Assembly (NCBI RefSeq): GCF_018130215.1
Contig: NZ_JAFCKQ010000010.1
Coordinates: 110,595-174,594 of the forward strand
Reading direction: 5' to 3'
Source: Bradyrhizobium jicamae
GTDB lineage: Bacteria; Pseudomonadota; Alphaproteobacteria; Rhizobiales; Xanthobacteraceae
Length of the DNA: 64,000 nt
Shown: one piece after another, positions 37,167-45,121 of the stretch
Layout: every line of letters begins with the position of its first letter
Position numbering within the stretch: the stretch's first letter is position 1
Position numbers and translations under genes: made by a program
The notes under the pieces: model-generated
Database searches by the model: none
Told to the model about the DNA's origin: nothing
The model's input: the letters and a program-made list of their open reading frames with translations, nothing else

Positions 37167-38318
37167 TCAGACCACGATCGGCGCGACGTCGATCCAGCGT
37201 CGCTCCTTCCAGCTCTTCAGCGCGCATTCGGCGAGCTGCACGCCCTTGGCGCCTTCCAGCAGCGTGTATTTGTAGGGCGCATCCTCGCAGACATGACGGA
37301 TGAACATCTCCCACTGCTCCTTGAAGCCGTTGTCGTAGACGACGTTGTCCGGCAGCTTCTGCCAGTCGGCGTAGAAGTCATGCAGCCGCTTCTCGTCCGG
37401 GTTCCACACCGGCCGAGGCGTCGCCTGGCGCGCCTGGATCATGCAGTCGGTGAGGCCCGCGACCGCCGAGCCGTGGGTGCCGTCGACCTGGAAGGTGACG
37501 AGGTCGTCGCGATAGACCCGCGTCACCCAGCTCATGTTGATATGCGCGATCACGCCGCCCTTCAGCTTGAAGGTAGCGTATGCGGAATCATCCGCGGTTG
37601 CCTGGTACTTGCTGCCTTTCTCATCATGGCGCTCCGGGATGTCGGTGTTGCCGATGCAGACGACGCTTTCGACCTCGCCGAACAGATTGTCGAGCACGTA
37701 GCGCCAGTGGCAGACCATGTCGAGGATGATGCCACCGCCGTCCTCGGCGCGATAGTTCCATGACGGCCGCTGCGCCTCCTGCCAACCGCCCTCGAACACC
37801 CAGTAGCCGAACTCGCCGCGCACCGAGAGCATGCGGCCGAAGAAGCCGGAATCGCGCAGGAAGGCGAGCTTCTTCAGGCCGGGCAGGAACAGCTTGTCCT
37901 GCACGGTGCCGTGCTTGAGACCCCTGGCGTTGGCGAGCTTCACCACCGCGACGGCCTCTTCCAGCGAGGTCGCGATCGGTTTCTCGCAGTAGACGTGCTT
38001 GCCGGCGTTGATCGCTTTCGTCAGCAGCGAAGGCCGCGCCTGCGTGGTCGCGGCATCGAAGAACACGGTGTCGCCCTTGTCCGCCAGCGCGCGGTCGAGA
38101 TCGGTGCTGTGGCGCTCGATGTTGAAGCGCTTTGCCAGCGCCGAGACCTTCTCGGCGTCGCGCCCAACCAGGATCGGATCGGGCATGATGCGGTCGCCGT
38201 TCGCAAGCTGCACGCCGCCCTGCTCGCGGATCGCGACGATCGAGCGGATCAGATGCTGGTTGAGCCCCATCCGGCCGGTGACGCCGTTCATGATCAGGCC
38301 GAGGCGCTTGGTCGTCAT
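37167..38318 (-). CDS. Gfo/Idh/MocA-family oxidoreductase
   Basis: A 383-residue NAD(P)-dependent dehydrogenase. The N-terminal Rossmann start MTTKRLGLIMNGVTGRMGLNQ is somewhat unusual for the family, but the signature VYCEKPIAT (catalytic EKP, near residue 115) and the C-terminal alpha/beta domain (WNYRAEDGGGIILDMVCHW near 200) are clear. Family members oxidise or epimerise polyols, sugars and keto-sugars. Its start overlaps the stop of the enolase-superfamily gene (ATGA). It probably oxidises a hydroxyl of the imported substrate or its product. Confidence 0.9.
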   Translation of the reverse strand: MTTKRLGLIMNGVTGRMGLNQHLIRSIVAIREQGGVQLANGDRIMPDPILVGRDAEKVSALAKRFNIERHSTDLDRALADKGDTVFFDAATTQARPSLLTKAINAGKHVYCEKPIATSLEEAVAVVKLANARGLKHGTVQDKLFLPGLKKLAFLRDSGFFGRMLSVRGEFGYWVFEGGWQEAQRPSWNYRAEDGGGIILDMVCHWRYVLDNLFGEVESVVCIGNTDIPERHDEKGSKYQATADDSAYATFKLKGGVIAHINMSWVTRVYRDDLVTFQVDGTHGSAVAGLTDCMIQARQATPRPVWNPDEKRLHDFYADWQKLPDNVVYDNGFKEQWEMFIRHVCEDAPYKYTLLEGAKGVQLAECALKSWKERRWIDVAPIVV

Positions 38319-39718
38319 GGTGCTTGCTCCCTTGAAACGCGTTGTCTTGGCCGCTGCAGCGGCTGCATGGTGGACCAGTCCGGATGAACGGCACTGGCAA
38401 ATCCCGGTACGGCCAGCGATCCCGTCGACAGATCGCCGTCATGGATCGCGAGGCGGATCTTGCCGCCGTCGCGGATGTAGAGGTCAGGATGCGCAGCGAG
38501 GAAGGCTTCGGCCTCCGGCGCCGGCGTCTCGGCAAAACCCTCGACATAGTGGTGCCCGTTGCGCTCGGCATGGGAGATGCCGATCAGCGCGCCGAGCGCG
38601 AGGTCCTGCTGCACGGCAAGTCCGGCCTGGCAGGTCAGGTCCTCGCCGCTGACGAAGGTGCGGCCGCCTTCCGCGCTCCACGCCTCGGCGCGCGTCGCGT
38701 TGATGATCGACTTGTAGAGCCCCTTGCAGGATTTCGAGGAGATGCCGCGATAGCCGAGCGCCCGCGCCGCCGGAAATGCGTCATAGCTATCGTCGGCCTC
38801 ATCGATGATGAAATTGCCCGCGGCGAGCCGGCCGAGCGGCGAGGCCCTGGTGACATCGCGCGGCATCGGCTGCTCGATATAGAGCAGGTTCGCGGCGACC
38901 GGCGCGAGCATCGCGTCATGCTCGAGCCGGTCGATCAGCGCGTTCAGGGCGACGAGGTCGGCATATTGCTCGTTGGCATCGAGCGTGACCTTGAAGGGGT
39001 AAGGCAGCGTCGCGAGTTCCTTGCCGGTCCGTGCCAGACGCGCCGCGTCGTGTGCGGGATCGCCGTTCAGCTTGAGCTTGAAATAGCGCGCGCCGCAATT
39101 CGCCCTGGGGTCGGCGACCCCGTCCTCGCCTTCGATCCTGTCGTCCATGCCGACGGTGTGCCTGATCGCGACGCGATTGAGCCGCCGACGGCTGGCCAGG
39201 AAGCGCGCGATCGCGGCGTCTTCGAGATCAGGCGTCAGCCGCGCGTCGATGCCGGCGATGTTCGCCGCCATGCCCTCGAAAACGTCAACCCTGGCCGCGC
39301 GCAACAGCGCATCCAGGATCGCCTTGTCGATTTCGGCCGGACCGAGCGTGGCGGCGAGCGGCGGAATGTCCTCTTTCGCGCAGGCCGTCACCTGCGTTGC
39401 AATGCATCGGGCATGCAGGCCGAACGCGCTGTCGAAGCCGCGATCAGCCAGATAGACCTCGCGCGCGATCATGAGCGAGCGGCGAAGATCGCCGATCGTG
39501 TCGTCAGGCGTCAGATGTGGCCGCTTGTCGAACCATTTCGGTGCCAGCATCTCGGCGCTTGCCCCGACCGCCCGGCCCCTGCCCTCCAACTCGATCTCGA
39601 CCCGCACGAACGCCTGCGAAGCCGCGGTGATCGTGACCGCGCCAAAGCGGAACGCCCGCGCAAAGACCAGCGGACGTTCGAACAAGGCGATCTCTCTGAC
39701 AGCGAGGCGAAGCGGCAT
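38315..39718 (-). CDS. Enolase-superfamily enzyme (mandelate racemase/muconate lactonising type)
   Basis: A 467-residue member of the enolase superfamily with the catalytic set in order: KxK at Lys214-Lys216, metal ligands Asp247, Glu282 and Asp306, and the opposite-face Lys329 (ISSKSCKG). It is about 80-100 residues longer than typical racemase or dehydratase members, mostly in the N-terminal half. Such enzymes abstract a proton next to a carboxylate and then racemise, eliminate water or cycloisomerise. The ATG at 39718 is preferred over a GTG at 39721. First enzyme gene after the ABC importer; it overlaps the oxidoreductase gene. An acid-sugar dehydratase is one guess. Confidence 0.85.
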   Translation of the reverse strand: MPLRLAVREIALFERPLVFARAFRFGAVTITAASQAFVRVEIELEGRGRAVGASAEMLAPKWFDKRPHLTPDDTIGDLRRSLMIAREVYLADRGFDSAFGLHARCIATQVTACAKEDIPPLAATLGPAEIDKAILDALLRAARVDVFEGMAANIAGIDARLTPDLEDAAIARFLASRRRLNRVAIRHTVGMDDRIEGEDGVADPRANCGARYFKLKLNGDPAHDAARLARTGKELATLPYPFKVTLDANEQYADLVALNALIDRLEHDAMLAPVAANLLYIEQPMPRDVTRASPLGRLAAGNFIIDEADDSYDAFPAARALGYRGISSKSCKGLYKSIINATRAEAWSAEGGRTFVSGEDLTCQAGLAVQQDLALGALIGISHAERNGHHYVEGFAETPAPEAEAFLAAHPDLYIRDGGKIRLAIHDGDLSTGSLAVPGFASAVHPDWSTMQPLQRPRQRVSREQAP

Positions 39719-39765
39719 CACAGCATATCGTGGAGCGGAATGGATCGAGGCACGCTGGTCGTTTC

Positions 39766-39893
39766 TCCCTCGCCCCGCTCTTGCGGGGAGAGGACCGGGG
39801 TGAGGGGCTCTCTCCGCGGGCGACCCGGGTGGACGGACCGGTACCCCCTCACCCGGCGCTGCGCGCCGACCCCTCCCCGCAAGCGGGGCGAAG
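39766..39893. repeat. GC-rich palindromic repeat in ABC-enolase gap
   Basis: The segment carries inverted ends (CGCCCCGC with TTGCGGGG at the left, CCCCGCAAGCGGGG at the right) and CCGGGGTGAGGGG/CCCCCTCACCCGG arms in the interior. It fills the 204-bp gap between the ABC ATPase and the enolase-superfamily gene. This is a familiar rhizobial intergenic element and may modulate the downstream half of the operon. Confidence 0.75.
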
Positions 39894-39922
39894 TAACCGA
39901 AAGGCGCGTCGCGATGCCCATC

Positions 39923-40771
39923 CTAGTCCAGCGTCCCCTGCGTGAAGAAGTGTTTCCGGATCTGCTGCACCAGCGCGGTGAAGACCGGGTCGGACATCGA
40001 TTCCAGCGAGCGCGGGCGCGGCAGAGGCACGTCGTAGATCGCAGCGATTGCGCCGGGCCGCTCGGTCATGACAAGCACGCGATCGGCGAGGAACACGGCC
40101 TCCGGGATCGAGTGCGTGATCAGCAGCACCGTCTTGCCGGTCTCGCGCTGGATCCGCATCAGTTCGACATTCATCCGCTCGCGGGTCATGGCATCGAGCG
40201 CGCCGAACGGCTCGTCCATCAGCATGATCCTGGGATCATGCACCAGCGCCCGGCAGATCGAGGCTCGCTGCTGCATGCCGCCGGACAGTTGCCAGGGCAG
40301 TTTCCGCTCGAAGCCCTCGAGCCCGACCAGCTTCAGCAGGTCCCTGGCGCGGGTGAGATATTTCTCCCGCGGCAATCCCTTCATGTCGATCGGCAGCATC
40401 ACGTTGGAGAGGATGTTGCGCCAGGGCAAGAGCAGCGCGTTCTGGAACACGATACCGACATTGCCGTGCGGCCTGGTCACGACCTCGCCGTCGACCAGCA
40501 CCTCGCCTGAGGTCGGCGGCAACAGCCCCGAGATCATCTTCAGCAGCGTGGACTTGCCGCAGCCGCTTGGCCCGACCACAACGAAGAACTCGCCGTCATT
40601 GATGGTGAAGTCGAGCGGCCGCAGCGACGGCACATCACCGTCGCGCGTCCGGTAGGTCTTCGACACGCCCGACAGCGTGATGCCGGCCGGAGCGCCTTCC
40701 GCGCGGTCCGACACCAGGCGCAGATGGGCGGCGGGTTGCCCGGCGGCACTGATTTGCGTTGCTGGCTTCAT
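39923..40771 (-). CDS. ABC transporter ATP-binding protein, NitT/TauT (SsuB) type
   Basis: A 282-residue ATPase with Walker A GPSGCGKS near residue 75, signature LSGGMQQR near 170, Walker B IMLMDEPFGALD and the switch His in LLITHSI. The block NALLLPWRNILSNV is typical of nitrate/sulfonate/taurine importers. The ATG at 40771 gives MKPATQIS; a longer frame upstream overlaps the binding-protein gene and is unlikely. It lies 25 bp after the binding-protein gene and 204 bp before the enolase-superfamily gene. Confidence 0.92.
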   Translation of the reverse strand: MKPATQISAAGQPAAHLRLVSDRAEGAPAGITLSGVSKTYRTRDGDVPSLRPLDFTINDGEFFVVVGPSGCGKSTLLKMISGLLPPTSGEVLVDGEVVTRPHGNVGIVFQNALLLPWRNILSNVMLPIDMKGLPREKYLTRARDLLKLVGLEGFERKLPWQLSGGMQQRASICRALVHDPRIMLMDEPFGALDAMTRERMNVELMRIQRETGKTVLLITHSIPEAVFLADRVLVMTERPGAIAAIYDVPLPRPRSLESMSDPVFTALVQQIRKHFFTQGTLD

Positions 40772-40796
40772 GCAGCCTGGCCCGGTCCAGTACGGT

Positions 40797-41792
40797 TCAC
40801 GAGTCGCCCTTCGGCAGATAGTCGTTGGTATAGAACGCCTTCGGATTGTCCTTGGCCTTGGCATCGAGGCCGCCATATTCGACCATCAGGTTGACGGAGT
40901 CGGTCATGTTCTGGTCGGTGACCTGGAACGGCCGCTTGTTCTTCGTCTCCGGCGTGCGGTAGAGCGGGATCGTCAGTTCAAAGCCCTGCGTCAGCGTGTC
41001 GATCTTGCCGCCCTTCGGATTGGCGTCGAGGATCGACTGCGCCGCGGCCTTGGGATCCTTCTCGGCGGCTTCCACCGCCTTCGTGGTCGCCGACATGAAG
41101 CGGCGGACCAGATCGGCATGCGCCTTCACGTAGTCGGTATTCGCGATGATGCCCGACGACACCATGTTGATGCCGTAGTCGGCGAACTTGATCGGATAGA
41201 CGTCCTTGCCGGTCGCGTCCTTGATCTTCATCGACTGGTCCATGACGTAGCCGAGCAGGAGGTCCGCCTGACCATTGATCACGGCGTTGAGCTTGGTCTG
41301 GCCGTCGCCGGCGACGGTATGGAAGTCGCTTTCCTTCAGGCCGGTCTTCTTCAGGAACAGCGGCCAGATCTGCGTCATGGAATCGGCGGGCGTGATCGCG
41401 ACCGTCTTGCCCTTGATGTCCTCTGGCTTCCTGATGTTCTTGTCGGCGAACGCCATCGCGGACATCGGGCTGGTCTGCAGCAGCACGCCGGTGGCGATGA
41501 CAGGGGCGCCCTTCACTGCAGCGCGCATCATCGTCGGGACATCGACATAGCCGAAATCGGCGGTCTTGGCGGCGACGGCCTGCGTGGTCGCGGCCGAGCC
41601 GCGGCCTTCCTGGATCTCGAGATCGATGCCCTCGGCGGCATAAATGCCCTTGGCCTTGCCGTAATAGAACGGCGCATGCTCGCCATAGACATACCAGTTC
41701 AGCATCAGCACGACCTTGTCGGCCGCGGCGGCTGGCGCCGCCGCCGTTGCCGCCCAGGCCAGCGTCGCAAGAACAGCAGTGATCAATCGCAT
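40797..41792 (-). CDS. ABC transporter substrate-binding protein, NMT1/THI5-like
   Basis: A 331-residue periplasmic binding protein. The signal peptide (residues 1-23, ending PAAAADK) is clear, followed by VVLMLNWYVYGEHAPFYYGKAKGIYAAEGIDLEI, the entry block of NMT1/THI5-like proteins that bind pyrimidine, riboflavin, taurine or aromatic ligands. A good ribosome site (GGGAGGATT) precedes the ATG. The ligand is probably the substrate of the catabolic enzymes encoded downstream, perhaps an aromatic or heterocyclic acid or a sugar derivative. Confidence 0.9.
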   Translation of the reverse strand: MRLITAVLATLAWAATAAAPAAAADKVVLMLNWYVYGEHAPFYYGKAKGIYAAEGIDLEIQEGRGSAATTQAVAAKTADFGYVDVPTMMRAAVKGAPVIATGVLLQTSPMSAMAFADKNIRKPEDIKGKTVAITPADSMTQIWPLFLKKTGLKESDFHTVAGDGQTKLNAVINGQADLLLGYVMDQSMKIKDATGKDVYPIKFADYGINMVSSGIIANTDYVKAHADLVRRFMSATTKAVEAAEKDPKAAAQSILDANPKGGKIDTLTQGFELTIPLYRTPETKNKRPFQVTDQNMTDSVNLMVEYGGLDAKAKDNPKAFYTNDYLPKGDS

Positions 41793-41818
41793 CAGATAAT
41801 CCTCCCGTTATTGTTCTT

Positions 41819-41914
41819 CGTCATTGCGAGGAACTCGCGACAAAATTGCTTAGCGATTTCGCGCTGAAGCGACCAAGCAATCCATTCGTCCGCTTCGCCT
41901 CGCTCGCAATGACG
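41819..41914. repeat. Palindromic repeat CGTCATTGCGAG
   Basis: A 96-bp element with perfect 12-bp inverted arms (CGTCATTGCGAG at 41819-41830, CTCGCAATGACG at 41903-41914) and an internal AAGCAATCCA. It lies between the ABC permease and binding-protein genes. I recognise this form as a widespread rhizobial intergenic repeat. Confidence 0.85.
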
Positions 41915-41933
41915 CTGTTTCTATGCATGAACC

Positions 41934-42743
41934 CTACGAAGCGAAGATGATGTCGTCGCGCTGGCTGACGTGCCATGGAATCACCAGCCGCTCGATGCGA
42001 TCGACGATCCAGAACAGGATCACGCCGAGCAGCGCCAGGATCACCAGCGCCGCGAACATCGTCGGCAGGTCGAAGGTGCCGATCGAGCGCTGCATCACAT
42101 AGCCGATGCCGGAATTGGAGCCGACGAACTCGCCGACGACGGCGCCGACCACAGCCAAGGTCACCGAGACCTTCAGGCCGGAGAAGATCGCCGGCATCGC
42201 ATGCGGCAGATTGACGGCACAGAACACCCGGAAGCGACTGCCCTGCATCGCGCGCGCCAGATCGACCATGTCGGGGTCGACGGACTTGAAGCCCTGCACG
42301 GCCGAGACCACGACGGGGAAGAAGCCGAGCAGGAACGCCGAAATCACCTTGGGGATGATGCCGAAGCCGAACCACACCACGAACAGCGGCGCGATCGCGA
42401 TCTTCGGCACCGATTGCGAGAACACCAGCAGCGGATAGACGTAGCTTTCCACCGTCTTCGAGCCCGCGATCAGCATCGCGACCGGAATGCCGAACAATGC
42501 CGAGAGCAGGAAGCCGCAGATCGTCGCGTAGGTGGTCGGCCAGGACTGCTGCAACAGTTCGGGCCAGTCGCTCCAGAGCACCGCAACCACGTCACCGGGC
42601 GAAGGTATCTGGTAAGCCGGAATACGGAACAGGCGGATCGACAGGTCCCATGCGACCACGATGACGACCAGGAACAGGAACGGCCGCACCCATGCGGCGT
42701 TCAGCACCCTCGACACACCGGAAGGGCTCTTCGCCTCCGCCAC
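41934..42743 (-). CDS. ABC transporter permease, NitT/TauT (SsuC) type
   Basis: A 269-residue permease with about six membrane helices and the EAA loop (LARAMQGSRFRVFCAVNLPHAMPAIFSGL, near residues 165-195). The blocks IPSPGDVV and SQSVPKIAIAPLFVVWFGFG are typical of nitrate/taurine/pyrimidine importers. The start is GTG with GGGAGAG upstream. It is the first gene of the importer operon; a TetR regulator gene lies 241 bp upstream. Confidence 0.92.
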   Translation of the reverse strand: MAEAKSPSGVSRVLNAAWVRPFLFLVVIVVAWDLSIRLFRIPAYQIPSPGDVVAVLWSDWPELLQQSWPTTYATICGFLLSALFGIPVAMLIAGSKTVESYVYPLLVFSQSVPKIAIAPLFVVWFGFGIIPKVISAFLLGFFPVVVSAVQGFKSVDPDMVDLARAMQGSRFRVFCAVNLPHAMPAIFSGLKVSVTLAVVGAVVGEFVGSNSGIGYVMQRSIGTFDLPTMFAALVILALLGVILFWIVDRIERLVIPWHVSQRDDIIFAS

Positions 42744-42778
42744 GTCACTCTCCCATGCATTCTCTATTGTCCGAGAAA

Positions 42779-42795
42779 TTAACCCGTTGGATAAA
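42779..42795. promoter_or_regulatory. Imperfect palindrome upstream of ABC operon, candidate TetR site
   Basis: TTAACCCGTTGGATAAA has partial inverted symmetry (TTnAnCC with GGnTnAA on the other strand) and lies 36 bp before the permease start. A short CCGTTGGAT core recurs at 42865-42873. It is a weak candidate for the binding site of the regulator encoded at 42985-43719. Confidence 0.25.
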
Positions 42796-42878
42796 TACTG
42801 TCCAGCCCCTCGCGCCGCGCAAAATCGCGCCGGAATCTGCGACTTTCGTCAGGTGAGGATTTTACCGTTGGATGTCGG

Positions 42879-42966
42879 TAGCCCGGATGCAGCGAAGCGA
42901 AATCCGGGGAAACGCTATCCGCGGACGGAGTTGCCCCGGATTGCGCTTCGCTCCATCCGGGCTACG
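42879..42966. repeat. Palindromic repeat, family TAGCCCGGAT, copy 2
   Basis: An 88-bp element starting TAGCCCGGAT and ending ATCCGGGCTACG, the same ends, size and internal AATCCGGGG/CCCCGGATT arms as the copy at 24261-24349. It lies between the TetR gene and the ABC permease gene. Confidence 0.85.
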
Positions 42967-42984
42967 AACTCGTCGTACCGACCT

Positions 42985-43719
42985 CTAATTCGCCTGCTGC
43001 TCCGCCGACAGCAGCGCGGACATCCTGCCCTTGCCGAACACGTCAGTGGAATTCCCGGTCAGCGCCGCAAGCACCAGCGCGGTCATGTGCGCGAGGCGTT
43101 CATCGCGGGCGTCCTTCCTGAGCAGGTCGCGGCCGAAGATCACGCTCAGCGTGGCGCTGTTGGAGAGGTAGAAAAACGCCAGCCCGGCAATCGAGATGTA
43201 GAGTTGCACCGGATCGACGGCGGCACGGAAGTCGCCGCTCTCGACCCCGCGGGTCACCACCGCGCGGATCATCTCGACAAACGGCGAATGCATCGACTTG
43301 ACCTTGGTCGAGCGCTTCAAGTGCTTTGCCTTGGCGAGATTCTCGGTGTTCAAAAGCGCCAGGAATTCGGGGTTGCGCAGGAAATAGTTCCAGGTGAAGT
43401 CAATCAGCCGCGCGATCGCCTCCGGCGGATCGAGATGCTCGAGGTCGAGCGTGCGCTCCTCGGCGCGAATCTTCTCATAGGCGCCTTCCAGCACCTCGAG
43501 ATACAGATCCTCCTTGTTGCCGACGTGGTAGTACAGCATGCGCTTGTTGGCATCGGCATTGGCCGCGATGCGGTCGACGCGCGCGCCGGCGAGGCCATGG
43601 GCGGCAAATTCCTGCTTCGCCGCCTCGAGGATGCGCAACCGCATGCCTTCGGGGTCGCGCTGCCATTTCAATATTCGCTTCGCCTTGGCCAAATCGATTG
43701 CTCGGTGATGCCGGTGCAT
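42985..43719 (-). CDS. TetR-family transcriptional regulator
   Basis: A 244-residue regulator. The HTH lies at residues about 25-75 (RILEAAKQEFAAHGLAGARVDRIAANADANKRMLYYHVGNKEDLY), with ANKRMLYYH as recognition helix; the C-terminal domain is helical (TetR_C-like, with a RutR-like flavour). It is upstream of and codirectional with the NitT/TauT importer and enzyme genes, separated by a 241-bp gap holding a repeat and a weak palindrome, so control of that cluster is the likely role. The inducer would be the unknown pathway substrate. Confidence 0.88.
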   Translation of the reverse strand: MHRHHRAIDLAKAKRILKWQRDPEGMRLRILEAAKQEFAAHGLAGARVDRIAANADANKRMLYYHVGNKEDLYLEVLEGAYEKIRAEERTLDLEHLDPPEAIARLIDFTWNYFLRNPEFLALLNTENLAKAKHLKRSTKVKSMHSPFVEMIRAVVTRGVESGDFRAAVDPVQLYISIAGLAFFYLSNSATLSVIFGRDLLRKDARDERLAHMTALVLAALTGNSTDVFGKGRMSALLSAEQQAN

Positions 43720-43931
43720 GAAGCTAGCACGACATGCGACGTTTGAGAATGAATGTTGTCGCGATAATCCGCCCAGTCATTTCCCGGGGCGACGCGATGG
43801 CATTCGCCGCCAAGCTTGATTTGCCCGTCGGCGCGGGCCTCCCGCCTCAAGCACAGCCGCCTCTAAAATATGCGCACGTGATGACACCGAACAAGTGGTT
43901 CGGCCAAGGCCGGTACGACGCGTGGAGGGTG

Positions 43932-44792
43932 CTACTCCCCCTTCCCCTGCGACGGCTGCACCAGCAGCGTCGGCACGCCGCTGGTGCCGCTGCGCACCGT
44001 CATCACGCGGGTGCCGGGCTTGCGGCCGGTGCGCACCTCGGAGACGTCGACGCCGGCCGCAACCAGCCGCGCATGGGTGGCGTCGATGTCGGCGACGCGC
44101 CAGCAGATGCCGCGCAGGCGGTCCGGCGCCTCGGCGTTGCTGCTGCTCTTTTCCTTGCCCGGCCTGTGCGTGACCTCGACGATCAGATCGCCGCAGCGGA
44201 AGAACATCAGCCGGCCCCAGTCGGGGTGCGAGCGATCGAGCGCCATGTCGAGCCCGAGCCGCGCACCGTAAAGTGCGGCGGCACGCTCCGGATCGGCGGT
44301 CGCGACCACGACATGGTCCATCGCCGTGATCGAGCCCGGCGACATGCGCACCGACAATGGCCGCTCCTTCTCCCGCTCCAGGAAGAACATGCGAATGCCC
44401 CGCGTCGCCTCGGTCGCGGCCCGCGTGCGCTTCCACGACAGCGTGGCGCCGCTGGCCTCGTCGCGGCTCTCGACCTCGGCGACCGGCTCGGGCTTCAAGG
44501 TCAGCCGGTCGAGCCGGCGGTGCAGCTTGCCAATGTCGTTGCTGCGGAAGCAGAGGCTCGCCAGCCCCTCGCCCTGGGTGACCAGCGCGTTGCGGACGCG
44601 CTGCGCGGCCTCGTCCTCGCCACGCGGCGCCATCAGTTCGAGCGTCGTGTTGTCGAGCGTGAACAGCACCCGGTCGGCGCCATCGCCACTGTTGCGCCAG
44701 GCCGGTCGCCGCGCAAACAGCGTTTCATACGCGGCCGCGGCAGCAGTGATGTCGGAGGTCAGCACGACGACGTGATCGAGACCGGTAATCAT
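43932..44792 (-). CDS. VOC (glyoxalase/bleomycin resistance/dioxygenase) superfamily protein, two-domain
   Basis: A 286-residue protein with two vicinal-oxygen-chelate modules: one beginning GLDHVVVLTSDI at residue 4 and one beginning TAMDHVVVATAD near 155. Each module start has the usual His as a potential metal ligand, and a glutamate occurs in the second (VEVTHRP). Two-module VOC proteins include glyoxalases, extradiol dioxygenases and epimerases; without clearer ligands none can be chosen. The ATG has GGGGAGG upstream. It appears monocistronic, between a TetR gene and two sugar kinase genes on the other strand. Confidence 0.82.
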   Translation of the reverse strand: MITGLDHVVVLTSDITAAAAAYETLFARRPAWRNSGDGADRVLFTLDNTTLELMAPRGEDEAAQRVRNALVTQGEGLASLCFRSNDIGKLHRRLDRLTLKPEPVAEVESRDEASGATLSWKRTRAATEATRGIRMFFLEREKERPLSVRMSPGSITAMDHVVVATADPERAAALYGARLGLDMALDRSHPDWGRLMFFRCGDLIVEVTHRPGKEKSSSNAEAPDRLRGICWRVADIDATHARLVAAGVDVSEVRTGRKPGTRVMTVRSGTSGVPTLLVQPSQGKGE

Positions 44793-44982
44793 GGCTGGCG
44801 CCTCCCCGAAACTGCCGTCATTGTGCGCTCCCTTGAGGTACGACCAGGAACCACCGACAGCGGCCCGCCATTGTGCGGCATGCCAGAGCGGCCATTGGTC
44901 ACCTCATCTCTAGCCGCAAACAAGGCAGGGTTGCGAATAATTTCAGCTGCTGCGGCCGGCCGGCGCTGCAAGACGTGTTTTC

Positions 44983-45076
44983 AAGCGAAGCGGAGACCGG
45001 CTTGCGCAAAGAAAAAGCGTCAAAACAGGAATCCAGAGCCCGTTCCGATTCCATCGGAAGGGAAATGGCTCTAGAG
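44983..45076. repeat. Dispersed repeat, copy 2, in kinase leader
   Basis: The element starts AGCGAAGCGGAGACCGG, like the copy at 12041-12080, and continues to a hairpin in which TTCCGAT and ATCGGAA (7 bp, 3-nt loop) are flanked by GAGCC/GGCTC. It fills much of the 329-bp gap before the PfkB kinase gene; the rest of that gap shows nothing recognisable. An ATG at 45065 lies within it, which argues against that ATG being the gene start. Confidence 0.7.
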
Positions 45077-45121
45077 TCCGTGCTGCCGGCCGGGACCACC
45101 CCTAGCCACAACGGAAAGCGA

